A stretch of 9,098 nucleotides of DNA from CAMCXT01 sp046302715 (lineage in GTDB: Bacteria; Bacteroidota; Bacteroidia; M30B66): contig JBKCHQ010000082.1 in the NCBI GenBank assembly GCA_046302715.1, positions 1-9,098 on the forward strand, written 5' to 3'. Positions 1 through 6,951 of this stretch are shown here, piece after piece; the first letter of the stretch is position 1; each line of letters begins with the position of its first letter. Under the pieces are notes generated by a model that was not told the origin of the DNA, made no database searches, and saw nothing but the letters and a program-made list of their open reading frames with translations. A program made the position numbers and the translations under genes.

Positions 1-1908
1 GGTACCAGCACACTTACTGCACGTGGAAAAGCCACCAACCCTTCCTTCTCGGGAAGCATTAACCTAACAGGCGGGGGTACGCGATTAATAACAGGTTCTG
101 CGGGAGCTCGCTTCAATATTACCGGTTTAGGTGCAAACGAACCATTGGCATACACCAAAACATTCTCAACATTTGGAGGAACATCGCTTAATTTTGACTC
201 CAATGTATTGGTACGTATAGGTGACGGAGCAGTTGATTTTGGAACGGGCAACCCGGTTACCATTAATGGGGTATTGCAAGTATTGTTAGGTGGCTCGGTG
301 GGCCAATCGCTTAATTCATGCTTCTATGGCACCAACTCAACATTACGATTCGCTAATACGGTTGATTATCAAGTAGGGACTACCGACAAAACATGGGCAA
401 GCGGTGCTATTAACTCTGGACTTCCAGGCATTCCATGGAATGTTGAAGTTAGTGACGGAGGCACCGATCTCACCTTGAATGATACGCGTGCACTACGTGG
501 AAATTTAACCATTACCAGCGGTACTTTCACATTAAGTACAACCTATACCGGCTCGTTTAACATTGGCGGCAACTGGACGCGTTCGGGTGCAACGAGTGCT
601 TTTAACAATGCCTTCAACAAGAAAGTGGTATTCGATCGCCAAATTGCAGGCGACCAAACCATTACCACCTCTACAGGAGTATTGGGCGAACGTTTCTACG
701 ACCTTGAAGTTTCGCCATTTGGTGGCAACGTAACACTCGGCGCCTCTACTGCGCTTGAGGTATTCAATAACTTAAACTTCGTAAGCGGAAAACTCAACCT
801 GTCGGGCAACGCTCTTGCTGTGGGAACAGCATCTGCAAATGGATCGATTACCAATGGAAATGCGTCGGCCTACATCATTACTGCCGGTGGGACTGTGAAG
901 CAGTTTACCAATACCAACACGGCTTTTGCATATCCTGTTGGGGATGTTACGAGCTATTCACCCATGTTGGTAACTTTAGATAATGGGGCTCAGGCAGGTG
1001 CTTCCATTACCGTTTCGGTAACCCCGGTGGCACATCCAAATGCCATTGGTACAAATGCCGCTACCGAATATATTAAACGATTCTGGAGCGTTATTCCTAA
1101 TGGTTTAACGGTTAATCCGATTTATGATGTTGAATACCGCTATGCGGATGTTGACATTCAGGGATCAGAAGCCATTTTACGTCCGGTTAAGTATAGCACG
1201 GCTACAGCTACGCCGGGTTGGATTGGATCTCCCGGTTCGGGCGCCAATGCCATCGATGGAACCACAGCAAATTTCGATTCTGGACTCAACCGATTCACTT
1301 GGGAAAACTTAACCACGTTTTCTGATTTTAGTGCCGCTGGCAATGGGGCTCCGCTTCCTATCGAACTACTTAGTTTCGATGCGCAGCCAGTTGGAAATAC
1401 GGTACTTGTTAATTGGACTACCGCTTCTGAAATCAACAACGATTACTTCACTATTGAGCGCTCGAGCGATGCTTTAAGCTATACTGTTATTGGAACTGTT
1501 GACGGAGCTGGAAACTCCAACAGCAGCCGTAGCTACCAGTTTACAGATTCACAACCATTGCAAGGCATATCATACTACCGTTTGCGTCAAACCGATTTTA
1601 ATGGTACCACCGAAGTGTTTGATCCGGCAGTGGTGAACTTCAATGCAAGCACCTCTCAAGGCGTGAGCATGTTCCCGAATCCAGCGGTTGATTATGCGCA
1701 CGTAATGCTGCAATCTGAAGCCAGTGGCAATGGAACCATTCGCATTACCGATTTAAGCGGACGTGTGGTGTTTGAGCAAAATGTGAGCATGAAAACAGGC
1801 GTGCAGCCATTTACACTCGAAACCCGAAGCCTATCTATGGGCACCTATCTGGTAAGTGTTTCTATGGCCGACGGCAGAATCTATACGCTTCCTTTGGTGA
1901 AGAATTAA
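1..1908 (+). CDS. Secreted surface protein with T9SS type A C-terminal sorting domain (5'-truncated by window edge)
   Basis: The frame is open from base 1 to the TAA at 1906-1908, giving 635 visible residues. The first candidate start inside the window is a TTG at 145, but the coding pattern continues upstream of it, so the true start lies outside. Residues 1 to about 280 are rich in Gly, Thr, Asn and Ser with short alternating beta-strand patterns (for example LTGGGTRLITGSAG), as in beta-helix or repeat adhesins. A 'FAYPVGD...YSP' segment follows, common in large Bacteroidota surface proteins. Residues about 452-545 begin LPIELLSFDA and contain NWTTASEINNDYFTIERS and SYYRLRQTDFNG, a fibronectin-like region usually found just before the sorting signal. 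Residues about 555-635 (MFPNP...ITDLSGRVV...GTYLVSV) form the type A sorting domain recognised by the type IX system, so the protein should cross the outer membrane and be anchored or released. Substrate or adhesion role is unknown. A terminator follows directly. Confidence 0.9.
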   Translation, partial: GTSTLTARGKATNPSFSGSINLTGGGTRLITGSAGARFNITGLGANEPLAYTKTFSTFGGTSLNFDSNVLVRIGDGAVDFGTGNPVTINGVLQVLLGGSVGQSLNSCFYGTNSTLRFANTVDYQVGTTDKTWASGAINSGLPGIPWNVEVSDGGTDLTLNDTRALRGNLTITSGTFTLSTTYTGSFNIGGNWTRSGATSAFNNAFNKKVVFDRQIAGDQTITTSTGVLGERFYDLEVSPFGGNVTLGASTALEVFNNLNFVSGKLNLSGNALAVGTASANGSITNGNASAYIITAGGTVKQFTNTNTAFAYPVGDVTSYSPMLVTLDNGAQAGASITVSVTPVAHPNAIGTNAATEYIKRFWSVIPNGLTVNPIYDVEYRYADVDIQGSEAILRPVKYSTATATPGWIGSPGSGANAIDGTTANFDSGLNRFTWENLTTFSDFSAAGNGAPLPIELLSFDAQPVGNTVLVNWTTASEINNDYFTIERSSDALSYTVIGTVDGAGNSNSSRSYQFTDSQPLQGISYYRLRQTDFNGTTEVFDPAVVNFNASTSQGVSMFPNPAVDYAHVMLQSEASGNGTIRITDLSGRVVFEQNVSMKTGVQPFTLETRSLSMGTYLVSVSMADGRIYTLPLVKN

Positions 1909-1911
1909 TAC

Positions 1912-1941
1912 AAAAAGCCCCGAGATTTACGGGGCTTTTTT
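1912..1941 (+). terminator. Intrinsic (rho-independent) terminator of the T9SS surface protein gene
   Basis: A perfect 10-bp inverted repeat, AAAAAGCCCC (1912-1921) and GGGGCTTTTT (1931-1940), encloses a 9-base loop and runs into a T tract ending at 1941. It begins 3 bases after the stop codon. The A-rich 5' arm could also let it work on the opposite strand, but no minus-strand gene ends here. Confidence 0.9.
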
Positions 1942-1966
1942 GTATCCTAACACCATAAAACCGAAA

Positions 1967-2062
1967 TTTATCTATATATTTTTCGATTTAAATCTTATTT
2001 TATCTATATATTTTTCGGTTTTAATCTAAATTTATCTATATATTTTTCGGTTTCAATAAAAG
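1967..2062 (+). repeat. Three tandem 32-bp repeats with an invariant 19-bp core, upstream of the ATPase gene
   Basis: The 19-mer TTTATCTATATATTTTTCG occurs without mismatch at 1967-1985, 1999-2017 and 2031-2049, so the period is exactly 32 bp. The 13-bp remainders are partly conserved (9 of 13 positions between units 1 and 2, and 9 of 13 between units 2 and 3). Units 2 and 3 extend the core to TTTCGGTTT, and its inverse complement AAACCGAAA sits just before unit 1 (1958-1966), so the array is bracketed by an inverted motif. A 32-bp spacing is about three helical turns, which would place the sites on one face of the DNA. Unit 3 covers the region where a -33 element would lie for the promoter at 2069-2076. 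The likely role is an operator or protein-binding array; iterons or a recombination site are alternatives. This array fills most of the gap between the terminator and the ATPase gene. Confidence 0.85.
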
Positions 2063-2068
2063 TAATGC

Positions 2069-2076
2069 TATCTTTG
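2069..2076 (+). promoter_or_regulatory. Bacteroidota-type -7 promoter element (TATCTTTG) of the ATPase gene
   Basis: TATCTTTG matches the Bacteroidota -7 consensus TAnnTTTG at every fixed position. It ends 4 bases before the ATG at 2081, so a start site at the usual distance would fall on or next to the start codon and the mRNA would be leaderless or nearly so. No clear TTG -33 box is seen; its expected place is occupied by the TTTTTCGG end of repeat unit 3. The motif is short, so chance occurrence is possible. Confidence 0.55.
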
Positions 2077-2080
2077 ACCC

Positions 2081-3208
2081 ATGATTGTCAGAGAGATAAT
2101 AGCCATAATGGCCAGCTTACCAAAGAGAGGGAAAGCCATTATCTTAACCGGTCCACGACAGGTTGGAAAAACTACCGTACTTAAGACTCAATTTGACCAG
2201 AATGCCAATGTGCTTTGGCTCGACGGCGACGATGCTACCATCCGACAGCGCTTGGCTAATGCAGGCACTTCATTTTTGAAATCGCTGGTTGCCAACCACC
2301 CCATTGTAGTGATTGATGAAGCCCAGCGCATTCAGGATATAGGGTTAATCGGCAAACAACTGATTGACCAAATTCCGAGCATCGAATTGTACATTACCGG
2401 TTCATCGGCACTTGAAATTTCGGGCATGACCAGCGAATCCATGACCGGGAGAAAATGGTCGCTTCAACTATATCCACTCAGTTTTCGGGAAATGGTAAGC
2501 CATCACGGACTTATTGATGAAATGTCGCTTGTACGAAAACGCCTAATATTTGGGTATTATCCAGAAATTGTTGTAGAGAGTGGATATGAAGAACGCAGGC
2601 TTAAAGAACTCAGCGAAAGCTACCTATACAAGGACATCTATTCCATTGAGAAAATTCAGAAGTCAGATAAATTTGAGCGTCTTCTAAAACTCTTGGCATA
2701 TCAGATCGGACAACAGGTTTCATACAACGAGCTTGCGGTTTCGGCGGGACTCGATGTTTCTACGGTTGAGCGGTACATCGACATGCTGGAAAAGGCCTTT
2801 GTGGTGTTTCGGGTGCCCAGTTTTCAGCGAAATAAACGAAACGAGCTTAAAAAATCGCGCAAAATCTATTTTACCGATAACGGAATCAGAAACGCAGTAA
2901 TTGAGCAGTGGGCAACGGTCGAAATGCGGTCTGATGCCGGCGCACTCTGGGAAAACTGGATTATGAGCGAACGTCGAAAACTCATCAACAATGAACAGGC
3001 GAAAATCGACATGTATTTCTGGCGTACCATTGCGCAACAAGAAGTTGACCTAATAGAAGTTTCTTCGAACACACTTCATGCCGTTGAAATTAAATGGAAT
3101 ACACATAAAAATTTTCGCGTAAGCGCTGCCTTTACCAATGCGTATCCTGAGGCCAAAACGCAATGTATTACTCCCAATAACTACGAATCGTTTTTATTGG
3201 AACTTTAA
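2081..3208 (+). CDS. AAA family ATPase with C-terminal DUF4143 domain
   Basis: This 375-residue protein has the layout of the ATPases annotated as 'ATP-binding protein, DUF4143', and its length is typical. Walker A is GPRQVGKT at residues 24-31, Walker B is IVVIDEAQ at 75-82, and a sensor-like ITGSSALEI lies at 105-113. The family hallmark GR...LYPLSFREM is at 123-138. Residues about 205-245 look like a winged helix-turn-helix (QVSYNELAVSAGLDVSTVERYI). The C-terminal region has E291, VDLIE with D323, and VEIK (E336, K338), the spacing of a PD-(D/E)XK nuclease-like fold. The ATG at 2081 is preferred because MIVREII matches the usual family N-terminus; an ATG at 2108 is a weaker alternative. 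No signal peptide or membrane segment is visible, so it should be cytosolic. The cellular role of the family is poorly known. It is preceded by the 32-bp repeat array and followed 29 bp later by a glycosyltransferase gene. Confidence 0.92.
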   Translation: MIVREIIAIMASLPKRGKAIILTGPRQVGKTTVLKTQFDQNANVLWLDGDDATIRQRLANAGTSFLKSLVANHPIVVIDEAQRIQDIGLIGKQLIDQIPSIELYITGSSALEISGMTSESMTGRKWSLQLYPLSFREMVSHHGLIDEMSLVRKRLIFGYYPEIVVESGYEERRLKELSESYLYKDIYSIEKIQKSDKFERLLKLLAYQIGQQVSYNELAVSAGLDVSTVERYIDMLEKAFVVFRVPSFQRNKRNELKKSRKIYFTDNGIRNAVIEQWATVEMRSDAGALWENWIMSERRKLINNEQAKIDMYFWRTIAQQEVDLIEVSSNTLHAVEIKWNTHKNFRVSAAFTNAYPEAKTQCITPNNYESFLLEL

Positions 3209-3237
3209 TAAAGGCAGGTAATTAAAATTTAGATTTA

Positions 3238-4518
3238 ATGGCATTGGTGAACGATAAAAATATTTCAGACAACAACCGACATGTAGTATTTATTGGACTG
3301 GTATGGCCCGAACCACGATCATCGGCGGCAGGCCAGCGCATGAACGAGCTATTGCGATTGTTTGCAGCCAATGGTTTTTTAATTACGTTTTGTTCGGCCG
3401 CACAAGCAACCGAGTATAGCGAATTGCCTCAGGAAATTGAGATAAATCGGGCAGAAATTAAACTCAACGACACCTCGTTTGATGCATGGATTGCCAAACA
3501 AAACCCCAACATAGTTGTATTCGACCGATTTATTACAGAGGAGCAATTTGGATGGCGAGTGGCACGATATACACCCGATGCCCTTCGTATTTTAGACACC
3601 GAAGACCTGCATTTTTTGAGGGAGGCACGCCGCATTTCGCTTTCATCGCATCCAACAAAAAATGATGATGCGTTACTCAATCCCATAACCTTGCGCGAAC
3701 TCGCTGCGATTTACCGCTGCGATTTAAGCATTGTAATTTCGGAGGCTGAGCGTGATATTCTGCTTACGCATTTTCAAATTCCTGCGCAACTGATTTACAC
3801 GCTTGGTTTTTTACGAAACTCCATTTCAACCCATAATACCGATCAACCTTCATACGCACAGCGCAATGGATTTGTTTTTATTGGCAACTTTATGCACGCA
3901 CCAAATAAAGATGCCGTTTATTGGATTAAAGAAAAAATATGGCCGCTTATTCGTAAAAAACTGAACACTGCAGAAATCTTCGTTTATGGGGCCTATATGA
4001 AAAACAGCGATCTATTACTAAATCGGCCAAATGAAGGGTTTAACGTAATGGGAAGAGCCGATGACGCCGTTGAAACACTTTCACAAGCTCGGGTTTTATT
4101 GGCGCCATTGCGATTTGGCGCAGGTTTGAAGGGAAAATGCATAGATGCCATGCAGGCCGGCACCCCATCCATTACCTCAACTATTGGAGCTGAGGGCCTC
4201 ATTGAATCGGGCGCCCAATGGTGCGGTTTTGTTGTAGATGAACCCGAAGCTATTGCATCTTATGCCATCCAGCTCTACGAAAGCGAAGTACTCTGGCTAG
4301 AAAAACAGCGCCGAGGTTTTGAGCTATTTAATAACTTATTCTCTTCAAAACAGTCTGCTGTAGACTTTATTGCTCATGTCAACCATTTAATAGTCACGCT
4401 CAGCAACCACCGAAAACAAAATTTAATCGGCACCATGCTGCAGCATCACAGCATGCAAAGCACCTATTACATGGCCAAATGGATTGAAGAAAAAAACAAA
4501 TCCACCGTGCCTCGCTAA
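3238..4518 (+). CDS. GT-B fold glycosyltransferase (GT4-like, group 1)
   Basis: This 426-residue protein is probably a retaining GT-B transferase that moves a sugar from a nucleotide-sugar donor to a glycan or lipid acceptor; neither can be named from sequence. The N-terminal half starts with VFIGLVWPEPRSSAAGQRM (17-35), the usual acceptor-side loop. The donor half begins around residue 212 (GFVFIGNFMHAPNKDAVYW, 211-229) and contains APLRFGAGLKGKCIDAMQAG (289-308) and GAEGL (317-321), which matches the 'GAGxKGKxxEAMxxGxPVV...GAEGL' signature. The usual Glu of the EAM motif is Asp303 here. There is no signal peptide, so it should work in the cytosol or at the inner membrane face. The ATG at 3238 lies 29 bp after the ATPase stop, with no terminator between and no strong SD. 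No other polysaccharide genes are visible nearby, so its pathway is open. The C-terminal tail (about 380-426) is charged and His/Lys-rich. Confidence 0.88.
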   Translation: MALVNDKNISDNNRHVVFIGLVWPEPRSSAAGQRMNELLRLFAANGFLITFCSAAQATEYSELPQEIEINRAEIKLNDTSFDAWIAKQNPNIVVFDRFITEEQFGWRVARYTPDALRILDTEDLHFLREARRISLSSHPTKNDDALLNPITLRELAAIYRCDLSIVISEAERDILLTHFQIPAQLIYTLGFLRNSISTHNTDQPSYAQRNGFVFIGNFMHAPNKDAVYWIKEKIWPLIRKKLNTAEIFVYGAYMKNSDLLLNRPNEGFNVMGRADDAVETLSQARVLLAPLRFGAGLKGKCIDAMQAGTPSITSTIGAEGLIESGAQWCGFVVDEPEAIASYAIQLYESEVLWLEKQRRGFELFNNLFSSKQSAVDFIAHVNHLIVTLSNHRKQNLIGTMLQHHSMQSTYYMAKWIEEKNKSTVPR

Positions 4519-4548
4519 ATCAGCGAAACGTCAAAATATTTTATACCG

Positions 4549-6429
4549 CTAATTTTTAAGATACTTAGCAAAAAACACTTCCATTTGCTGATAAAGCTCC
4601 ATGCGGTTTTCTTCATTGGCAAAGCCATGCCCCTCATTATCTTTAACTAAATACGGAACGTCAATCCCTTTCTTTTTAAGCGCCTCAACAATTTGGTCCG
4701 ACTCGGCTTTGGCCACGCGTGGATCGTTGGCTCCCTGTACTATAAATAGCGGACATTTAATTTTATCGACATGAAATACTGGCGATGCCGAGGTCATCAG
4801 GTCTTTGTCTTTTTCAGGATCACCCACCATTTCATACATCATTTCGAGGTAGGGTTTCCAATACGGTGGGATGGTGTTCATAAACGTAAAAAGATTCGAA
4901 ACTCCCACATAATCAACTGCACAAGCATATAAATCGGGCGTAAATGCAGCCCCTGCCAGGGTAGCATATCCGCCATATGATGCACCATAAATAGCCACAC
5001 GTTTTGGATCGGCAATGCCTTGTTTTATCAACCAGTTTACACCATCAGTAATATCGTCCTGCATGGTTTTGCCCCATTGCTTGAAGGACGCTTCCCAGAA
5101 CTTACGACCATATCCAACAGAACCACGGAAATTCATTTGTAATACAGCATACCCGCGATTGGCCAGAAACTGTACTTCGGGATTAAAGCCCCAGCTGTCG
5201 CGCGCCCAGGGCCCGCCGTGTGGATTTACAATTACAGGCAGATTTTTGGGGTCAACTCCCTTTGGAAGCGTGAGATAGCCGTTAATAGTAAGTCCGTCGC
5301 GTGAGGTATAACTGATGGGTCGCATTTCAGAAAGCTGCTCCTCCTTAAGCCAGGGGGCCACTTCGGCTAATTTGGTAAATGCGTCGCTCTTTTGATCGTA
5401 AAACCAGTAAGCACCATAACTGCGATCGCTGCCCACATAAACGAGCATTTTGTCTTCGGCTTTGTTTTGCCCCGCCAGTGACACTTCATAGCCGGGGAAA
5501 CGGCTGTCGAATTTCTTTTGTAAGGCTTCGCGCTCTTTGTCGAGAAAATGATAATGGCTTTTATCGGTTTCGTAGGCAACGGCTGTAATCACCTTGCGCT
5601 TTTTGCTGCGCAAAAGCGAGGACACGTCCACTTGAGGGTGCTCGTAGATGAGTCGCAATTCTTTGTCATTTTCGGGATCATACGCAATAATTGCAGTTTT
5701 GTCGCGGCCTACATTCGAAGCAACATAAATTGTTTTATCGTCAAAATCAAAAAATAAAGGCGAAAATGTTTCTTTGAAATTTGTTGTTTTCAAAACTCTA
5801 AAAGCATCGCCTTCATTAGTTCTGTATAGCACACTCGTGTTAATTCCATCGGTGGATGTAGCGATACGTATGCGCCCCTGATTATCGGTTTGCCAGCCGG
5901 TAATGTTGCCCGGATTTTCGCCCACCAATTTCATCTCGCCGCTTACAATGTTGATGCGGTAGGCATCATAAATTTCGGGATTGCGCATGTTTAAACCCAC
6001 GATCATCTCTGTTTCATTGTCTGGCAAATCATCAATAATTTCGGCACGAACCGCATCGCCGGGAGTGAGCTCCTTAGCATTTATACCGTTGGCATCAACG
6101 GCAAACAAATGGAAATTTTCATTCCCCCCTTTATCCTGTAAATAGATAAGTCGATTGTTGTTTTTCCAGGCAAAACCTGCAATATTACGCTCCTCGGCAA
6201 AAGTAACCTGCACGGTTTCGGTCTTGCCTATTTCCTGAACATACACATTCATGCGGCTCTTCCAGGGCTGCATAAAGGCCAATCGCTTTCCATCGGGCGA
6301 TATGCGGAACGAAGCTTTTTCGGGATTTCTAAAAAAATCATTTAATGGGATAATGGGAGATTTTTGGGCAGATAAACTCATGTGTGTGCCAAATAAAAGG
6401 GTTAATAATAGCATGCGGTGTATCAACAT
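4549..6429 (-). CDS. Secreted S9 family peptidase (acylaminoacyl-peptidase/DPP-type, prolyl oligopeptidase superfamily)
   Basis: This 626-residue serine peptidase should cleave peptides near the N-terminus of short substrates. The N-terminus MLIHRMLLLTLLFG...SLSAQ is a signal peptide with cleavage near residues 20-21, so the mature enzyme is periplasmic or exported. Residues about 30-365 form the beta-propeller, with FRISPDGKRLAFM at 41-53 as a typical first blade. The alpha/beta-hydrolase domain (about 370-626) has HGGPW at 404-408, the nucleophile Ser484 in GASYGGY, Asp569 in GANDPRV and His601 in NEGHGF, a complete triad. These motifs fit the S9C/S9B side of the family rather than S9A; substrate specificity cannot be read. 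The ATG at 6429 is chosen because it gives the full signal peptide; M6 is an alternative. It is the last gene of the minus-strand cluster, 30 bp after the acidic protein gene, and it converges on the glycosyltransferase across 30 bp. Confidence 0.93.
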   Translation of the reverse strand: MLIHRMLLLTLLFGTHMSLSAQKSPIIPLNDFFRNPEKASFRISPDGKRLAFMQPWKSRMNVYVQEIGKTETVQVTFAEERNIAGFAWKNNNRLIYLQDKGGNENFHLFAVDANGINAKELTPGDAVRAEIIDDLPDNETEMIVGLNMRNPEIYDAYRINIVSGEMKLVGENPGNITGWQTDNQGRIRIATSTDGINTSVLYRTNEGDAFRVLKTTNFKETFSPLFFDFDDKTIYVASNVGRDKTAIIAYDPENDKELRLIYEHPQVDVSSLLRSKKRKVITAVAYETDKSHYHFLDKEREALQKKFDSRFPGYEVSLAGQNKAEDKMLVYVGSDRSYGAYWFYDQKSDAFTKLAEVAPWLKEEQLSEMRPISYTSRDGLTINGYLTLPKGVDPKNLPVIVNPHGGPWARDSWGFNPEVQFLANRGYAVLQMNFRGSVGYGRKFWEASFKQWGKTMQDDITDGVNWLIKQGIADPKRVAIYGASYGGYATLAGAAFTPDLYACAVDYVGVSNLFTFMNTIPPYWKPYLEMMYEMVGDPEKDKDLMTSASPVFHVDKIKCPLFIVQGANDPRVAKAESDQIVEALKKKGIDVPYLVKDNEGHGFANEENRMELYQQMEVFFAKYLKN

Positions 6430-6459
6430 AGGTGTTGCGTTTTGATTGATTTATTTGAT

Positions 6460-6948
6460 TTAAGCATTTTCAAATTCCTGATCATCTTCAAGGTAATCTA
6501 CTTCAAGACCCTCGAGACCAAGAAAAATTACCAAAGCATCGGCACCATTAAATTTTAGTCCGAGTGAATCGCTCATCACATTTTCGTCCATTTTTATAAC
6601 ACTGGGCGTAATTTCTTTGCCTATGGTTTCTTTCCATATTTTGTATCCCGATGCATTGCGCGCTTCGATACTCACCTTGCCTCCAAATTCTTCTTCGAGG
6701 CGCAAACGTTCCTGCTCAAAGTCGGGGGCGACTATTTTTATACCGTCGCTGTCGAGTCCGCCCGTAAAGGTAATCGTATTTCCACTCTCAAAATCGAGGC
6801 TTATCCAGTCGAGAACTTCAAACACCTCTGAGCTGGCTTTATTCACCCAATAATGATAGGTTACATTCTTGATCTTTTCATTTACCAAGGCGGCGATGGC
6901 ATAAATCTCGCCCGCCGAAAAATAAGATGCTTCCGATTGTTCTTCCAT
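6460..6948 (-). CDS. Small acidic protein of unknown function between two S9 peptidase genes
   Basis: I do not recognise this 162-residue protein. It has no signal peptide, lipobox or membrane segment, so it is probably cytosolic. By my count it has about 33 Asp/Glu against 13 Lys/Arg, and the C-terminus (LEVDYLEDDQEFENA) is especially acidic. The sequence alternates hydrophobic and polar residues, suggesting a mixed alpha/beta fold: an N-terminal helix (AGEIYAIAALVNEKI, 12-26), strands around WISLDFESGNTITFTGG, a charged helix (DFEQERLRLEEEFG) and a hydrophobic stretch ALVIFLGLEGLEV near the end. No catalytic motif is evident. Its ATG lies 3 bases after the stop of the prolyl oligopeptidase gene (TAA-TAC-ATG on the minus strand), so translation is likely coupled, and the second peptidase begins 30 bp after its stop. 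Coding use is supported by the full-length open frame and tight packing; no SD is visible. Confidence 0.82.
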   Translation of the reverse strand: MEEQSEASYFSAGEIYAIAALVNEKIKNVTYHYWVNKASSEVFEVLDWISLDFESGNTITFTGGLDSDGIKIVAPDFEQERLRLEEEFGGKVSIEARNASGYKIWKETIGKEITPSVIKMDENVMSDSLGLKFNGADALVIFLGLEGLEVDYLEDDQEFENA

Positions 6949-6951
6949 GTA

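Noticed and set aside
1..6. GGTACC at the very start of the window, a restriction-site-like sequence that could mark a cloning junction
   Set aside because: It is in frame with the coding sequence (Gly-Thr) and a six-base match at one edge is weak evidence. Nothing else suggests vector sequence.
145..147. TTG codon as the start of the T9SS surface protein
   Set aside because: The open frame and the Gly/Thr-rich repeat pattern continue upstream to base 1, and no signal peptide follows the TTG as would be needed for a T9SS cargo.
1967..2062. CRISPR array interpretation of the 32-bp-spaced repeats
   Set aside because: The 13-bp interval between cores is far too short for a spacer and is itself partly conserved between units. 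No cas genes are near.
4512..4526. Short hairpin TCGCT-AAATC-AGCGA at the end of the glycosyltransferase gene, a candidate bidirectional terminator
   Set aside because: The stem is only 5 bp, includes the stop codon, and no T tract follows on either strand. The convergent junction has no convincing terminator.
4548..4569. Inverted repeat GCTAA/TTAGC at the end of the minus-strand S9 peptidase gene
   Set aside because: The 5-bp stem with a 12-base loop lies inside coding sequence, and its T-run is on the wrong side for termination of the minus-strand transcript.
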